NCBI GenBank assembly: GCA_021399435.1
Contig: JAJTUP010000026.1
Coordinates: 496,001-560,000, forward strand
Origin: Diaporthe sp. PMI_573
Taxonomy: Eukaryota; Ascomycota; Sordariomycetes; Diaporthales; Diaporthaceae
DNA: 64,000 nt
Reading direction: 5' to 3'
In this document: positions 46,850 through 58,549 of the stretch, in pieces
How the letters are laid out: the number at the start of each line of letters is the position of its first letter
Position numbering within the stretch: the first letter of the stretch is position 1
Made by a program: the position numbers and the translations under genes
The notes under the pieces: model-generated
Told to the model about the DNA's origin: nothing
Seen by the model: the letters and a program-made list of their open reading frames with translations, nothing else
Databases searched by the model: none

Positions 46850-47401
46850 TCAACACGTTGGCCGGCACTTGTCGGGAGTCATGGCAGCAATCATCTTTCC
46901 AGACCCGGGCGGGAGAGAGTTTGGAGTCTGGCGGTCTTTGATTCGGCTGTCTGTCCTCCCGTGGGCAGCTTGAGCAATGGGACGGAGGGAAAACCATGGA
47001 TTCAGCATCTGGAGTTCAGGAGTTTTTGGAATCGCCTTGCCTGCGACTATCACTTGGGACGAAATTATTTTGCTGTTGCAGCGGCCATTAGCGGCTCACT
47101 GCAACCTTAATTCGCTGATCAGCCGCTACGCAGTACTAGAAAACGGTGGGGCAGTGTCAAGGCGCACTAGACTACAACGCTGTACCATGCCTCCAGGGAA
47201 CCTGCCCGATAAGCGGGAAGCTATGATAAAGAAATATTTTGAGAGCTGGGTCGAAACCCGACTTTGCGACATGCAGAGCCAGCATCGCGTCGTTTGCCTC
47301 ACTCCCCATTCACCCTGCCACCAAGCCGTGCTGTTCATGCTCTCCCACAGCGCCTCTTCATACGACACAACACAATTGAATACCAGTCCTGACCGTCCAA
47401 T
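46850..47401. other. Spacer between PTC7 and UTP23
   Basis: 552 bases between two plus-strand genes. It must contain the PTC7 terminator region and the UTP23 promoter. I see no further gene; the minus-strand frame at 47126-47689 is an antisense shadow of UTP23. Confidence 0.6.
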
Positions 47402-48378
47402 ATGAGAGGTAAACGCTCCAAACAATATCGCAAACTGCTCAGGCAGTTCGAGCTCGCATTCGGCTTTCGTCAGCCATACCAGGTCCTCGTCGACGCCGAG
47501 CTCGTCAAGGATGCCCACCGCTTCGCCATGGATCTGCCGCAATACCTCTCCAATACTCTGCATGGCGAGGTCAAGATCCTGATCACACAGTGCTCGATGC
47601 GCCACCTGTACGCGCAGAACAAGGAGCCAGGCGTGGCTAAGGTCATTGACAAGGCAAAAGACTATGAGCGCCGACGGTGTGGTCACCACCCGGAGCAGTT
47701 CCCGGAGCCTTGCTCCACCCTAGAGTGCCTGGGAAGCGTCGTCGGCCCCAAGAATAAGCACCGCTACGTCGTCGCAAGCCAGGACCCGGAGGTCAGGGCC
47801 AAGATGAGGGGGGTCCCGGGCGTGCCGCTGGTGTACATCAACCGGTCGGTCATGATTGTGAGTCCATCGCGCTGGATTTGCCCTGGCTCCATCACTTGAG
47901 TGAAAAACACTGACTGTGCCCAATACAACAGCTCGAGCCCATGGCCGCAGCAACAACAAGAGTAGTCCAGAAGGGCGAGAGGGCAAAGTTCCGCGCAGAG
48001 CTAAAGCAACCCGACACGGCTACGGGGGGGAAGAGAAAACGAGGAGACGGCGACGACAGCGAGGGGAGTGACAGTGATGACGATGCGGAGCAGAAGGGGG
48101 AGGAGCCAAAGAAGAAGAAAAAGAAGAGGAAGGGCGAGAAGGGGCCGAACCCGTTGTCGGTGAAGAAGCCGAAGAAGAATCCACAACAGCAAGAGAGCAG
48201 CTCGAAACAAAAAGAGGCAGAGAAGCCCAAGGAGGACGCACCATCAGACCAACCTGCCAAGAAGAAGAGGAAACGGAGGAGCAGGAAGGCGGAGGGTGGT
48301 GGTGCCGATGTGGGCGAGGCGCATGGCGCGACGTCGGGCACAGCTGAGGCACAAGGCGCCGATGCGGTTGAGAATTAG
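47402..48378 (+). CDS. UTP23: rRNA-processing protein UTP23 (small-subunit processome)
   Basis: Two exons, 47402-47857 and 47932-48378, give 903 nt and 300 residues. Utp23 is a PIN-fold protein of the SSU processome; in yeast it binds snR30 and is needed for early 18S rRNA processing in the nucleolus. The start MRGKRSKQYRKLL matches the family. The PIN domain covers about residues 20-150. A Cys/His cluster (RRCGHHPEQFPEPCSTLEC) fits the known Utp23 zinc finger. After the intron a Lys/Asp-rich tail contains GPNPLSVKK (about 223-231), a strong family signature, and ends in a very basic, nuclear-localising stretch. The sister PIN protein Fcf1 is shorter and lacks this tail, so UTP23 is preferred. 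Confidence 0.93.
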
Positions 48379-49452
48379 ACGATGTCCGAATGGATGCTTC
48401 GTTTGAGAGCATCAAACGACCATGGTCAGGGAACTCATAGCGTAGTGATGGTGTGCAAGTCTTGGCCCGCACATGAAAGCAGACGATAGATACTATGCAC
48501 AAATCGGGGAAATGATACCATATACTTAATCATGCATGAACTGTTCCGTAATTACACGAGCCCCAGTGCATTACTGCACATCTACGGCAGAGACTAAAGA
48601 GACGGATTCTGTACTACGTACTCTGGTCAAACAGGTCAGGCTTGACAGCGACAGAACTTTTGACAGCTAACGATGCTGGTTAATATGTACAAGAAGTAAG
48701 TATCCAGATGGACTCGAGCGAATCCAAAGCCACACAGGCACATGGCCAGACGCCCTCCGGGAAGCTACCGAGCTTTTTGTAGCCAGAGACACAGAGGGAA
48801 ACAAATAAAGCAGAGAAGAAATCACAAAAAGAAGCGCATTTACGGGACATCATCGTCATGAGCTATCATCAAAGCCGTTTCCACCGTAAACATAAGACCT
48901 CAATCCTTCAGGTTAGTATCAGCCTTCATTCCAATCTTGGTGGCCTATTCCAGAGGTCCAGTCGCCCATCGTAAGCGTCGTCCATCGTCGTCCATCGCGA
49001 GGGTACAGGCAGGGAGACCCCTGCTGGTGGACGGTCATTATTCGCGATAGGGTGGTGTAGGTCTTTTGAGAGCAGCGTAGGGAGCTGCAAAATGCCCCTG
49101 ATTATCTCCGTCAATGTCTGGAGAAGTGAGTGGGCGGCCAGTGATGACGACTGGCGAGGACAAAGGAAACGAGGGATCCTGAATTGTCCCCAAGCAGCGA
49201 CACGGATGCTGCAATCGATTGGCCAGTATGACAAACTTTGTCGTTGGCATCTATTTGCTGGCAAGATGTTGTAGTTGGCAATATGAGACATAAGTGGTTT
49301 CCTTGTGTTGTGTTCTCCAGGCATTGTCCGTTGTGAGCATCGCAAGAGGTTGTCGTTAATAGACAGAAAGCACAGAGCCTTTTTTTTCTTCTTCTTGAGG
49401 CGCAAGCGTTGTTGGTAGGTAGACAGTAGCCCATCTGGGGGAATCGATCAAT
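48379..49452. other. Convergent 3' spacer
   Basis: 1.07 kb between the stop codons of UTP23 (+) and the cysteine-module gene (-). It is AT-richer than the flanking coding DNA, as expected for two facing 3' regions. A T-rich tract lies near 49380-49395. No gene is supported. Confidence 0.6.
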
Positions 49453-52400
49453 CTATCGATTGTACAACTGCATCGTGTAGTTGTCAGTCCCCGGCGACTC
49501 AAGCGCTTCAGCCTGGGGGTAGAAGGTGAGGAGACTTACGCCACGTGGGCAGAAAGAATTCAGCGCACGAAAAGCAGCCTTCAGCCTGTCTGGAAGGCAG
49601 TCAGAGATGAGAAAGCATCGCTGTTGTGGTCTACCTCCCGTCGAAGGTGCACAGGTCAGCACAGCTCGTCTCCCATCAGCAGTGTCAAAGGGGTTCAAAA
49701 TACATACCGTCATCATTACCAAGACCGCCATGGCACTCGGCAGAGAGATCCTCTTCACTCGTGATCTCGCGGATCGAGAGTATGGTCACAGTGTTGCCAG
49801 GGGTTGACGAGTTGACACGGTGGACAGAAGTCTTGCTGTCGCGCCACGCATATGCGCCTGGGCGAGCATCACCGCCCTGCTGCTCCGGAGCGGCGCAGTC
49901 GCCCTCGTCCTCATAGATCTTCCACTGCGGCTCGGTGTGGGACATGTTCATCGTCTGCGGTCCCGGGTTCGTGAAGCTCCGCTCCATGTACGCGTTGATC
50001 TCCTCGTTCGTCGGGACGTAGGTGTTGGCGGCCCATCCGCTCTCGCACTGGCCGATAAATGAGAAGTCAAAATCCTTTGGCGCAGAGTAGCCGCTGTTGT
50101 CTCCTCCGAGGTCTGGGTCCTGTCGAGAGAAACCACTGCCACTATACTCGGGCCAGCTTCCGGGCTCACTCCGAAAGCCGTACTGGGGCTGGGTACCGCA
50201 TCGGGGCTGAGGCCGGTACTGCGACCTTGGATCATACTCGTGCTGTTGTCCATGCTGGTAGTTCTGCTGAGTTTGAGCAAAGCCGCCGCCCGGATATGAG
50301 GGCCTGTCGTACTCGTGCTGCTGCGCACTGGTATTGCCGTAGTACGAGTCCCCCGAGAAGTCACGATAACAGTGAGCATCGCTGAAGTGGGCGGCAGAGT
50401 TGAAGCCGTTATGGGGACGGCCGAGGTAGCCCGTCTGGGTGGCATACTCTGCACCAGAGCTAGATCCAGAACCTCCAGCACCGTAGTGAGCCCCATATCC
50501 GTCGGGTTTGCCCTGACACATGCTGTGACCGAAGGCCATGGGAGCGGATGGTGGAGATGAAGGGGTCGCCCATTCATGGTGTTTCATCATATACTGATCA
50601 GGTCCGAGATTCTGCTGCTGGGCATATGGCCAGTGGGACTCATGAGGAGGAGTGGGTGGCGTCGGAAAGCCAGACATGTCGCGGCCATTGGCGTACCCGC
50701 CTGCAAAGCCGCTGGATGGGGGAGCACCTCCAGATACTCCTAGCGAAGGCAGTCCCTCGGCGCCATTGCGAACCGGATGTTGAGCCCAAGGGCCAGAGCC
50801 AGGAGCTTTGTGTCGTAGTTTGTCACCGATGTTCTCCGCGGCAGAGAGACCATCCCGCTCTGGGGGGCTTCCAGTGCTTGTTTCCGCAGGATTGCGGCGA
50901 GCACGAATGCGTATGGACGCGGCCGACGTCCTCGAGGTACTGGACGGGAAGCTACAGGAGGCCCCAGAGTCATTGGTACCGCAGGTAGTGGGCCTGCTGC
51001 CAGAGTCGCTCTGCTGGACCTGCAAAGGCGAGACTGCGGTGTCAAGCCGGTTGGGATGGAGCCGAAAGGATGAGCTGATGTCTGCCTGGCAAGCCTTGTC
51101 TGCAGTGTCGGAACCAGCGTCTTTCATCTCACAGTCGCCGTTTCCGCCGGCTCGAGCCAGATGCCCGACTTCGCAACGGGAAATGTGGTAGGTCTTGACA
51201 TCACCGCCAACCACAGAGTTGCAACCAGACGCCGACTCGACAGAAGGAGGTTTGTAGGAAGACCCAGCAGAGAGGCGAGCCCCTCCGTCTCCAGCCTTGC
51301 CTCCCAAGTTGAGCGTTGTATCGGCCTCGAGGTGCATCTCTCTGAGCTTCTCGATGGCCACGTTGCCCTCAGAGGAGGTGTCAGAAGACGTCTTGGTCTT
51401 GAAGGAGCGGTTCTTGAGCATGGAGCTGGTGGCCTCCCTGGACTTGAGAAGGCCCTGGCGAGCATCGTTCTCCTTTCCGGGTGCGCGCTTGGACGCACCG
51501 GCGTAGCCATCCCTGTCATCCTCGATGTCGCTGAGGCTGGCATCGTGCATCTGGCGCATGAATGCCTGTCGATGAAAGATTAGTGACTGGAGAAGCTGGG
51601 AGTCAGTCATTTGAAGTTCGATATACGTACCTTTTCGAAACCGGTGGTTTCGCCGCCGCCAACCTCGCTTGCCTCACGAAGATTGTGCTCGTAGCCAGGC
51701 GATGCCTCTCGACAGGGCCTGCAGTAGTTGGGTCCTGAGGGCTGGCCTGGCTCGAGTTCGTTGTCGCGATGATATTTCTCAGACCGGACGATGCCACATC
51801 CCCAGCAGTAGTGGCGCTGGCCGTACCAAGCCAGTGGCTTGCCCTCACACTCGTGGGTAATGCGACAACGCCCACACCAATTGGGCTGCATCTTCTGATC
51901 GACGGCGAGCGGGTGCCGCTCTCGAATCTTGTCAGATCTAATCTTGCCGCACTCGTAGCAGATCCATCGCTGCTTCAACGGCTCAAGGTATGGGTCTACT
52001 TTCTTGCCGTGCTTTCCGTGCTTTTCATGGCCGTGTTTTGATCTGGGGGAGCGCTTGCGGGAACGGCCCTGAGAAGGTGAACGAGCTCGCTCATCTCTGC
52101 TGGTGTGTGACACGGCAGAACGCCTGTCTGTGGTTTTGATGGTCTGGGGCTTGGGTTTGTGGATCTCATGTTTGTCGGAAAGCGATCCCGACCGACGATG
52201 CAAGCGAAAAGGGTTGGTAGGTGAGTTGCTGATGATGGGGACGTAATGGACGTGTATTTCCTGCTCTGATGACAGATCTGAAGGTGCAACCTTGCGCTGG
52301 ACCCTCTCAATCTCTTTCAATTGGCGGTAGACGGCAGCCTTTTCCTCGTGGCCCGACGGCCTCTGTGACGGTTTGGCTCCGGCCAAACCCTCATCTGCAT

Positions 52401-52554
52401 CTGACTTAACATCACCGTTATGCTGATGCAAGCCCTTTTGGTGGCGATCGTAGTGATCGCTCGCACGTGAAACCATGTTGCTTTCACTTGTTAGGTAGTC
52501 GCTCTGGTCTCTTGGGCGGTGTTTGATGTGCTTGTGAGCATGGCGGTCCTCCAT
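49453..52554 (-). CDS. Unrecognised protein with duplicated CX2C-X24-CX2C modules and a low-complexity tail
   Basis: Exons 52554-51631, 51565-49708 and 49589-49453 give 2919 nt and 972 residues. I do not recognise the family. Residues 1-195 are rich in His, Lys, Arg and Ser, with RS-like and HGHEKHGKHGKK stretches. Then come two cysteine modules: C199-C202-C227-C230 and C250-C253-C278-C281, each CXXCG-x(2)-RS-x-K ending PN(W/Y)CXXCR. Identical spacing shows an internal duplication; each set could bind one zinc. From about residue 590 to 880 the chain is rich in Gly, Tyr, Gln, Ser and His. The first intron (65 nt) uses the acceptor after a CTAAT branch site; a nearer acceptor would give a 44-nt intron. 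An in-frame 72-nt stretch (49468-49539) has GT-AG ends and may be a further intron, giving 948 residues. Nuclear or RNA-linked roles are only a guess. Confidence 0.8.
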
Positions 52555-53584
52555 GGAGAGATCTGAGCTTGAGCTGTGAAAGAATATGAGCCCATGCGCA
52601 AGATGGAAGGCACTGGGGGAAGCTTACAGGCGGCGTCTCCACTTCATACTTGGGGGTTCCTGAGAATGATCAAGGGCAACGAAAACACATGAGATTGTAC
52701 CTGGTGGCAGCCTCGTAGCAGCTGCTTGAGAGCCTGCAGTAGATAGCCACGGCAAAGACAGATGTTGTCAGTGGTCTTGTGAGTCGGTTCTACCGTGGGA
52801 AGGCGACCTCGAAGAGACGGGATCCAAAGATGAAAGACTATTGACTGCGAAGGAAGGTAGTGTGACTCTGAGGCAATCCCGACCACTGGCCCTGCAGTCG
52901 AGGAAGAATGCGAAGGAAGAGGACAAACGTCGTGAAGGGAGGTAGCGGGATGTTGGTGAAAAGATGGACAATGTGTTTGGCAATGTGGCAAATGCGGCAA
53001 GAAAGAGATCTTGGTACAGTAAAGCACGAAATTCCAGAGGGAGCAGGAAGGTGGGAGAGATTTCTTTACAATGGCAGCGCAGGGTGGCAGTGGGCTTGTG
53101 ACCAACATCGAGATTGGACGAACACCAGACGAACACCAGCCGGACTTTTCTCCAAGGGAGTTTTGGCGTGGCCAAAGTGAGACTATGGGCAGTGATTCAG
53201 ACATGAGTTAGTGTTAATGAATACAACCACCCCATTCTTCCCTAGAATCCATTCAGTTCAGAGCAGTGAATGCAGAGCATGACTTCCATGGTAGGCTGGC
53301 TCACCTTTCCTTACCACCATGTGTGGAGACTTCAGACGGTTCCTGGACCCAATAATCATTATGGCGTACACAAGGGAAGCTGCATACTTGGACAAAAAGC
53401 CACGAGGAAAAAACCCAACACAGCAGGGAAATCGTCATGAAACAATCTCGGGTCTTCTATTGACACGATCGACTTTTGTACATCGGCGACTTGCCGAACC
53501 ACTTTTCCTTGGTCCATAGCGCTGATGAAAATCCCTCTACTTCGTCCGTTTTGTACATGCATTCCTCTATATCTGCTCAGCTGC
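52555..53584. other. Promoter/leader region of the cysteine-module gene
   Basis: 1.03 kb between two minus-strand genes: the STT3 3' region (right) and the promoter and leader of the cysteine-module gene (left). A 186-codon minus frame at 52644-53204 ends 90 bases before the start codon; it shows no domain, and I treat it as leader or chance sequence. A CAG at about 52583 could be the acceptor of a 5' UTR intron. Confidence 0.5.
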
Positions 53585-56191
53585 CTAGTCAACTCTGAGG
53601 GTTCGAGCGCCTCGCTTCTTAACGGGCTTCTTCTTCTTGTGGCCCTTCTCGAAAGCTGCCACGGCACTGTGATCTCTACCAAAGTTGTCGAGGTCCTTGA
53701 CCTTGTAGATGCGGATAATCCAGTTCTCACTGGTAAATGCTTCCTCGACGGTGTTGAGGACCGGGCCCTCTGACGGCAGGCGAACCCCACGGACACGGTC
53801 TGTAGCCTGTCCCTTGGGGAAAAGGCTATGATAGTTGTGGTACGACATTTTGTACCTGTGACGTAGTCAGTAAGAGACATAAAGGGTTGGCCTAGAGGGG
53901 GTTGTATGCTCACATCAACGAGTTCTTCATGGTATCGGTAGCCTGGTCATCGACACGGTACTCTCCACGCGCCGTGAAGAAATCTCGCTCCTTGACCTCG
54001 TCGGGCCAGATGCCCTCAGCAATCCTGACCATCCAGAGGAACTTGTTGATGTCATCGCCCGAGTAGCCGAGGAGACCGCCAAAGACAACCAGGACGTAGT
54101 CAACCTCATGCTGACGCATGATGGGGTAGCTAACCTCCTCACGGGAGCTCATGGCCTTGCCAACGGTCGCGATGTGGGTGTTGTTCCAGGTGTTGTTGTC
54201 AACAAGCGTGGGCCGATCAGCCATGCCACCGATTTGATAGCCGTAGTCCCACCAAGACATGATCTTGGCGTCCTCCTTGGTGTTTTGTCGCAGCCACTGG
54301 TAGGCCTCGCGGTAATCGTCGATGATGTGCTGGCTTCCATCGGGCATACGACTGGCCAGGACAACAGACGGGGAGGAATAGGCGTTGGATGTGACCCAGG
54401 TGCAGTGCATGACGAAGAGGATGAGGTAAACAAGCATTCCCGCGGCCACGACCAGCTTCGAAGTATTACTGTAGATCCCAACAATGGGTTTCTTGGACGG
54501 GTCTGAGTGCTTATGTTTGTTGCTCTTGTCCTTCTTCGCCGGGACGTCTACAGCCTCGGCATTTTCATCCTGAGGCTCCGGGCTCTCGGCCGACAGATAG
54601 TTGTCCAAGATGGTTGAAGCTGCAATGGCTGCCGCGACAACGACGCAGGGGGTGAGCGTGAGCATGAGACGAACCATGACACCGGCAAAGTAGCTGCCAA
54701 GCACAGCATAGACAATGAGGAAGATGTGCTCGTCGCCCAGTCTGTCGAAGCACAGGTAGATGCCAGCAGGAAAGAGGTATATCAACATGTTCAGGTCGAA
54801 GAAGAAAGCTGGCCAGGCGGTCGGCTGGTGCTCCGAGACGGAGGCAATGATGGGGATGTGGACCTTGGCATATCCAGTGTCGAAGAGCGAGTAGAACCGT
54901 CCTCCCCAGGCCGCAATCTTGCCCGTTTTGACGAGAAGGACGTTCGCTGCAATGCCGACCACTAGGAGGGCAAAGAAGGACACCCATCGCCACTTATTAA
55001 CCACTTTGGGGTCGAACATGCCTGTAAACCAGTTGAAGAAGCCGTAAAATTGCATCAGGCCAAAGACACCTGTTCATTGTCAGTCATGAACTCCTCCACG
55101 TGTGCGCGGGTACATATTCAACTTACCAAGGGCTCCAAAGTGGTCGCTGGTGCTGATGGCCAGGAAGTTGATGAAGGGGACCTGCATGATACCCAGGAAA
55201 CCAATTGCGTAAAAGGTGGTGTATGCGACATATAGCCGGTTGCTGTACCTGCCCGAAACGCAGAGCATGAGACTGTGGACTGCGATGAGGTTGTCGATGA
55301 AGGTATATCCACCCCAAGACGCGGCCATCCAGTCGTAGGAAAGTGCGCACAGAGCGGCCCACATGATGGAGCCCTGCTTGACAGCCTTGATCCAGAGGAA
55401 GAAGGTGAGGACCAGCAGGAAGATGGCGATGGCCTCGTTGTCATAGCTGCCAGCTACGGACCTGGAGATATACCCGGGGGCAATGCCCATAAAGGCGGCA
55501 GCCAGTAGACCGGCGGACTTGGAGGTGGACAACTCATTGGTCAACCAGTATGCTGCGAGGGCAGTGAGACCAGAGAAGCCCGGGGCGAGCAGGACACAGA
55601 TGTTTCGGATGTCGACGGGAATGGTCAGCAGGCGGAAAGCATGGTAGATGATGCCGCTGGTGGCCATGAGGCCGGGATACAGAGTTCCGCCAGTGACACG
55701 ACCAAGAGGGTACCATGTCCGGTCGTCGAACCAGTCCCAGAAGCTGTAGAATCCATTTGCAACGAGGTACTTGGTAGCCCTGAAATTGAACCAAGGGTCG
55801 ACTGAGAGGAGACAGGGTCAGCGATCAGAGCGGGTGGCAACTGTGGGGAGGCGAGAAGGTGGTGGGCTGCGACGGAGGCGCAAGCCGGAGGCAGACTGAC
55901 ATTCGTGGATGATACTCTCGAAACCTGCCCCAGACAGTTGTTAGCTTAATTCCGACGGGCTGGGCTATCAATGTGATGCAATTGATCGCTTCTTCCAATA
56001 TCATATGTCATGTTGAGGGCATGAAGGAGCTTCACGTGCGATGCGAGGCAGGTTCACTCACGGATGACCGAGAACAGACGACTGGCGACGGCGGCTCCAG
56101 CAATCAAGACGAGGATAACAACACGGAACAGGGCTCTTGTGTTCTGTCCCTGGCTGCTGCCAGAAAGAAGAGTAGAAACGCCAGCCGACAT
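53585..56191 (-). CDS. STT3: STT3, catalytic subunit of oligosaccharyltransferase
   Basis: Five exons, 56191-56062, 55924-55901, 55801-55127, 55069-53914 and 53855-53585, give 2256 nt and 751 residues, the normal size. Stt3 transfers the dolichol-linked glycan to Asn in N-X-S/T sites in the ER lumen. The N-terminus (MSAGVSTLLSG) leads into the first membrane helix (VVILVLIAGAAVASRLFSVI). The first catalytic acidic motif EFD (about 51-53) sits in HEFDPWFNFR, split over an intron. GSYDNEAIAI, many hydrophobic helices and the acceptor-sequon signature WWDYG (about 549-553) follow, the last in MSWWDYGYQIGGM. The tail is Lys-rich. The second exon has only 24 nt; its donor is GTCAGT, and it is needed to restore RFESIIHE. 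All joins keep the frame and match the family, so the call is firm. Confidence 0.96.
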
Positions 56192-57402
56192 GGTGGGCTG
56201 ATTGATGAAGAGGAAAACAGGCTATGCCTGAGGAAAGGAGGGTGGGAGTGTCGTCGTTGTCAGGCAGCTGGTGTTGACAATTCCCCGAGAGCTCCAGAGG
56301 TACGTCGCCTGTAAGAGGTTCAGGACAGTTTGAAGCTTCGTCAGTCCGTCCAGGAGCTGGGGTGCGGCAGTAAAGTCTTGGCGGCAGTGCAGGCCCGGGC
56401 GAGTGGGTCCGTTTTGGAATAGGTGGTGTGAACCTTGAGTATGAGAAGCTCGGGCCAACTAAATCCTTAACAGGCCGTATCTGTCTGCGTGAGAAGCTCC
56501 CCTTACGGACTCATTGACCAGCAGAGGGTGAGGATGCTCGGCATAACTGACTTTGTCCCCCCACGCACAAGTCTGTTGATCACCCGGTCTATCTCTCCGG
56601 AACCCACCATTGTTACTTCCGTACGTGAGCTCCCGCTCATATTGCTGCGTTCATGTAGCCTGTATAGATAACTTTTATTGATCGTGCCTACACTGTCTAG
56701 TGCCTCTGTCATGGATTACCGTATGAGGAAAGAGGATTGCCGGGTTGACATGTTGGTAGGGACCTATGAATTGAACAAGCCGATAAGGTGCCGGAAGATG
56801 GTGGAAGGGGATTTCGAAAGGGTGAGGAATAGCGGGTGGGCCATCATGTTGTAGCGGACACAAGTTTGGTTGTGGACGAACATCACCGTCACTCTTGTCC
56901 CCACTCGACCTTGACTGGCACTATCCCCGTGTGTAGATGGCCATTCAGGATTCACTTTGAGGCCTTTCACATGACAGGCAAAGGCCGTCTCTGGTCTCGC
57001 AAAGAGCCAGCTGCTCGATCCAGGCGCTGACCTTGGCCGGACACGGAAGCGTTTGGATAGGTCGTCACAGCGCAATTCAATGAAAGCCCTGACATGCCGT
57101 CTAATTTAGTATTGTACAGTCGCAAACTTTTCGGATAGGTATCTAGGTTGGTCAGAAAGGTCTGGTACCGCAGTCCTCATGGATCGAATTATCGCGTGGG
57201 TCTGCTTTGTTTGCTTCGGCCAGGCAACCCATGGTGCCACAAATACGCCGGACCTTGTCGCAAAGGGATCGTATCGCCTCCCCGCAGAAGCCGCCCGCCT
57301 GCCTTGCTGTTGTGAAGCTGGCCTGTCCTCTTTCCCGCCTGGTCCTTAACCGCAACTACCCCGTTGCCGAGGTCTCCATTCGAATGGCCACTTTCACCAG
57401 CT
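56192..57402. other. Spacer upstream of STT3
   Basis: 1.2 kb between the STT3 start and the stop codon of ATP synthase subunit e, both on the minus strand. It holds the STT3 promoter on its left. No coding region or repeat stands out. Confidence 0.6.
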
Positions 57403-57937
57403 CTAAGGGCTCTCCTTGACCAAAGCGTTGAAGTATGCCTCCAGGTCGAAGTTCGGGCTCATTGGATCTTGGTTGACTGTTTGCCACGTAAGCTTGCATT
57501 CTGCTTTCACAAGAGTCGATGCACTGTGCGGAGAACGCTCAAGCACGCCGCTCCGGTATGTTTCTGAAGGTCGATACTCACGTCCGCCAGTTGTGGAGCC
57601 CAGGGGTGCTGGGTTCTTCTTCTTCGCGAACTCATCCTTGGCCTTCTGTATTAATTGCTGCTTGTGCTCATAGTCCCGCTTCTCCGAAGCTACCCTGTTG
57701 GTGGCGTTGATCGATCTCTGGTGAGAAAAGCCGTAGAACACGCCGAAGGCAAGGGCGGAGTACCGGAGTACCTGGAGGATAGGGCTGTCAGCATCGCTTC
57801 TTCGGGGTCTGCGCCTCTGACGGTGGCGACGAGATGCGAAGGGGGGGGGGCGGCTGGGTTGTGGTCGTGCGCGAGAAAAGGGCACTGTCACGAAGTGCGC
57901 CCGAATGACATACGTTGACTCCTGATGTGGCAGACAT
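57403..57937 (-). CDS. ATP21: ATP synthase subunit e (Atp21/Tim11)
   Basis: Three exons, 57937-57914, 57771-57582 and 57476-57403, give 288 nt and 95 residues, normal for this small subunit. Subunit e sits in the inner mitochondrial membrane at the F1Fo dimer interface and helps form cristae. The first exon encodes only MSATSGVN; the next begins VLRYSALAFGVFYGFSHQRSI, the membrane helix. GVFYG is the Gly-rich dimerisation motif of the family (GxxxG-like). A charged amphipathic stretch follows (EKRDYEHKQQLIQKAKDEFAKKK), likely a coiled coil, and the C-terminus is FDLEAYFNALVKESP. Introns are 142 and 105 nt. The gene is too split to see without splicing. It is divergent from the dynein gene on its right. 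Confidence 0.9.
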
Positions 57938-58549
57938 TGGGGGATTTGACGGCGCCTCGCGACCGCTGGTGACACAGGATAGGAAGGACTGAAAAACAGA
58001 TCGCGGGGCGGGCAATTGATGTCAATTGACCCGGTTGGGATGGTCGTCGAGCCGAGTCGAGGGGATCTGGATGTCGTTTAGGAGCTGGGCGTTGCGAAGT
58101 TTGTCTGTCGGGAATTTTCGCCGGGCAGAGCTTCCAAAGCCAGAGCAGGCTTGCTAGGATGGGGATGGCTGACCACCGAATGAGCGAACCGGCTGGCAGA
58201 GAGAAAGAGAGCGAGCACGGACGTTCCCGGTTGCCGGAAGACGCCCAGGGCGTGCAGCTACAGCCACTGGGCCTGCTGGCCAAAGCCTCGTAACCGACTC
58301 CTCTCTGGCGCTACCGGTCGCACACGCCCCCCTGTCGCGAACGCGCTGTTGACATTTGGACAAGGGAGCATTGGACACATGAGGAGCAAAGCACTCGAGA
58401 TACAAGGCGATCGTCCATCTTCACATCAAAGGGCCGACAAAGCACGACACAGGCGCAGTCACAGAGAGCTCCTCGAAAGACTCCCTTCCTGTTGATGATC
58501 CCAAGAATCCTGGAAATGGGCTGTTGAACAGCAGCACACCGCACCCGCA
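57938..58549. promoter_or_regulatory. Shared divergent promoter region
   Basis: 612 bases separate the start codon of ATP synthase e (-) from that of the dynein intermediate chain (+), so both promoters must lie here. I see no clear TATA box. No gene is supported in it. Confidence 0.55.

Noticed and set aside
51587..51630. A 44-nt first intron in the cysteine-module gene
   Set aside because: It would place the CTAAT branch site in the exon. The acceptor 21 bases further on gives a normal 65-nt intron with that branch site inside; both keep the frame.
52644..53204. 186-codon minus frame just upstream of the cysteine-module gene
   Set aside because: Composition is Ser/Pro/Leu-rich with no domain. 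It lies where the leader and promoter of that gene must be, and could not be joined in frame with convincing splice sites.
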